From: Bacillota bacterium
GTDB lineage: Bacteria; Bacillota; Dethiobacteria; DTU022; JAAZDU01
Assembly: GCA_012512665.1 (NCBI GenBank)
Contig: JAAZDU010000271.1
Span: forward strand, 1 to 5,317
Direction of reading: 5' to 3'
DNA length: 5,317 nt
Both the position numbers and the translations under genes were made by a program. The notes beneath the pieces are model-generated. The model ran no database searches and was not told where the DNA came from. It saw only the letters and a list, made by a program, of their open reading frames with translations. Each line of letters starts with the position of its first letter. Position 1 is the first letter of the stretch. Shown here in pieces: positions 4,880 through 5,317 of the stretch.

Positions 4880-5317
4880 ATGGAAGAATTGTTAAAAAAC
4901 TTTATCTCTTTTCTTTCCGTTGAAAGGGGACTTGCAGCTAATACCCTGGAGTCATACGAAAGGGATATAAAGAAATATTTGCTTCTCTTAAAAAAAGCTG
5001 GAGTTGAATCAATAGAATTAACTTCCAGGAAAAATATAAGCGATTACCTCCTTTTGTTAAAAAACAAACAATTTGCTCCTTCTACTATTTCACGTAACCT
5101 GGCTTCATTACGTTCTTTTTATCGATTTTTGCTAAAAGAAAAATATATTACAAGTGATCCTTCTGCTGAGTTTGTTTCACCAAAACAATCTAAAAAATTA
5201 CCTCGTGTCCTTGAACCTGAAGAAGTAGAGCTTCTTCTCTCCAAACCTGACACTAGAACCAAAACAGGGAAAAGAGATAAAGCAATGCTCGAATTACTGT
5301 ATGCTACAGGCATAAGG
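4880..5317 (+). CDS. xerD: XerC/XerD-type tyrosine recombinase, N-terminal part
   Basis: The frame is open to the right edge; 146 codons are visible of about 295-300 expected. Seen: an N-terminal core-binding domain (residues 1-86) with FLSVERGLAANTLESYERD (11-29), STISRNLASLRSFYRFLL (68-85) and the linker SDPSAEFVSPK (92-102), then the start of the catalytic domain LPRVLEPEEVELLLS (107-121) and MLELLYATGIR (136-146). The last residue, R146, is the first catalytic arginine of the family (R148 in E. coli XerD); the other catalytic residues lie outside the window. XerD acts with XerC at the dif site to resolve chromosome dimers. XerD rather than XerC or a mobile integrase is favoured by placement after spoIIM, as near spoIIM and ripX (xerD) in Bacillus, and by the compact start without an added DNA-binding arm. 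Sequence alone does not separate XerC from XerD. Confidence 0.85.
   Translation, partial: MEELLKNFISFLSVERGLAANTLESYERDIKKYLLLLKKAGVESIELTSRKNISDYLLLLKNKQFAPSTISRNLASLRSFYRFLLKEKYITSDPSAEFVSPKQSKKLPRVLEPEEVELLLSKPDTRTKTGKRDKAMLELLYATGIR

Noticed and set aside
5119..5313. An antisense open frame under xerD.
   Set aside because: The + strand frame encodes clear tyrosine recombinase motifs; the antisense product is serine-rich low-complexity sequence.
4880..5317. The tyrosine recombinase as the integrase of a mobile element.
   Set aside because: No attachment-site repeats, tRNA, excisionase or phage genes are visible, and its place after spoIIM matches the housekeeping xerD location.

Overview
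This AT-rich window reads as a chromosomal segment of a spore-forming Bacillota (clostridial-type) bacterium. The evidence is a SpoIIM homologue, strong AGGAG-type Shine-Dalgarno sequences, frequent TTG starts, and a dense one-strand gene order of a kind known from anaerobic spore formers. The organism cannot be named from this sequence. All eight genes run on the + strand. I see no rRNA, tRNA, CRISPR array, insertion sequence or convincing intrinsic terminator.

Region 1 (1-952) holds the 3' end of a SteA-like membrane-anchored protein and a short SteB/MctB-family protein with one membrane helix and a coiled coil. In Corynebacteriales the equivalent pair acts in cell separation. Region 2 (968-2474) holds a family 2 glycosyltransferase that overlaps a divergent MraY/WecA-like polyprenyl-phosphate sugar-phosphate transferase by 14 bases, which suggests a lipid-linked glycan step. 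Region 3 (2487-4117) holds a DUF3866 protein of unknown function that overlaps an ADP-ribose-type Nudix hydrolase by 19 bases. Region 4 (4185-5317) holds spoIIM (engulfment) and the 5' part of a XerC/XerD-type tyrosine recombinase, cut by the window edge exactly at its first catalytic arginine.

Genes 1 to 6 are separated by at most about 18 bases or overlap, so they probably form one operon. The two larger gaps are 4118-4184 (67 bases, before spoIIM) and 4782-4879 (98 bases, before xerD). The first holds an inverted repeat that would pair the spoIIM ribosome binding site, plus a weak SigE-like promoter candidate.

The layout joins two known neighbourhoods: the actinobacterial recN-steA-mctB...Nudix-xerD order and the Bacillus nudF...spoIIM...xerD order. 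The themes are envelope division, sporulation and chromosome resolution. No clearly new defence or mobile system is visible. The least understood parts are the DUF3866 protein and the GT2/MraY-like pair placed behind steA-steB.
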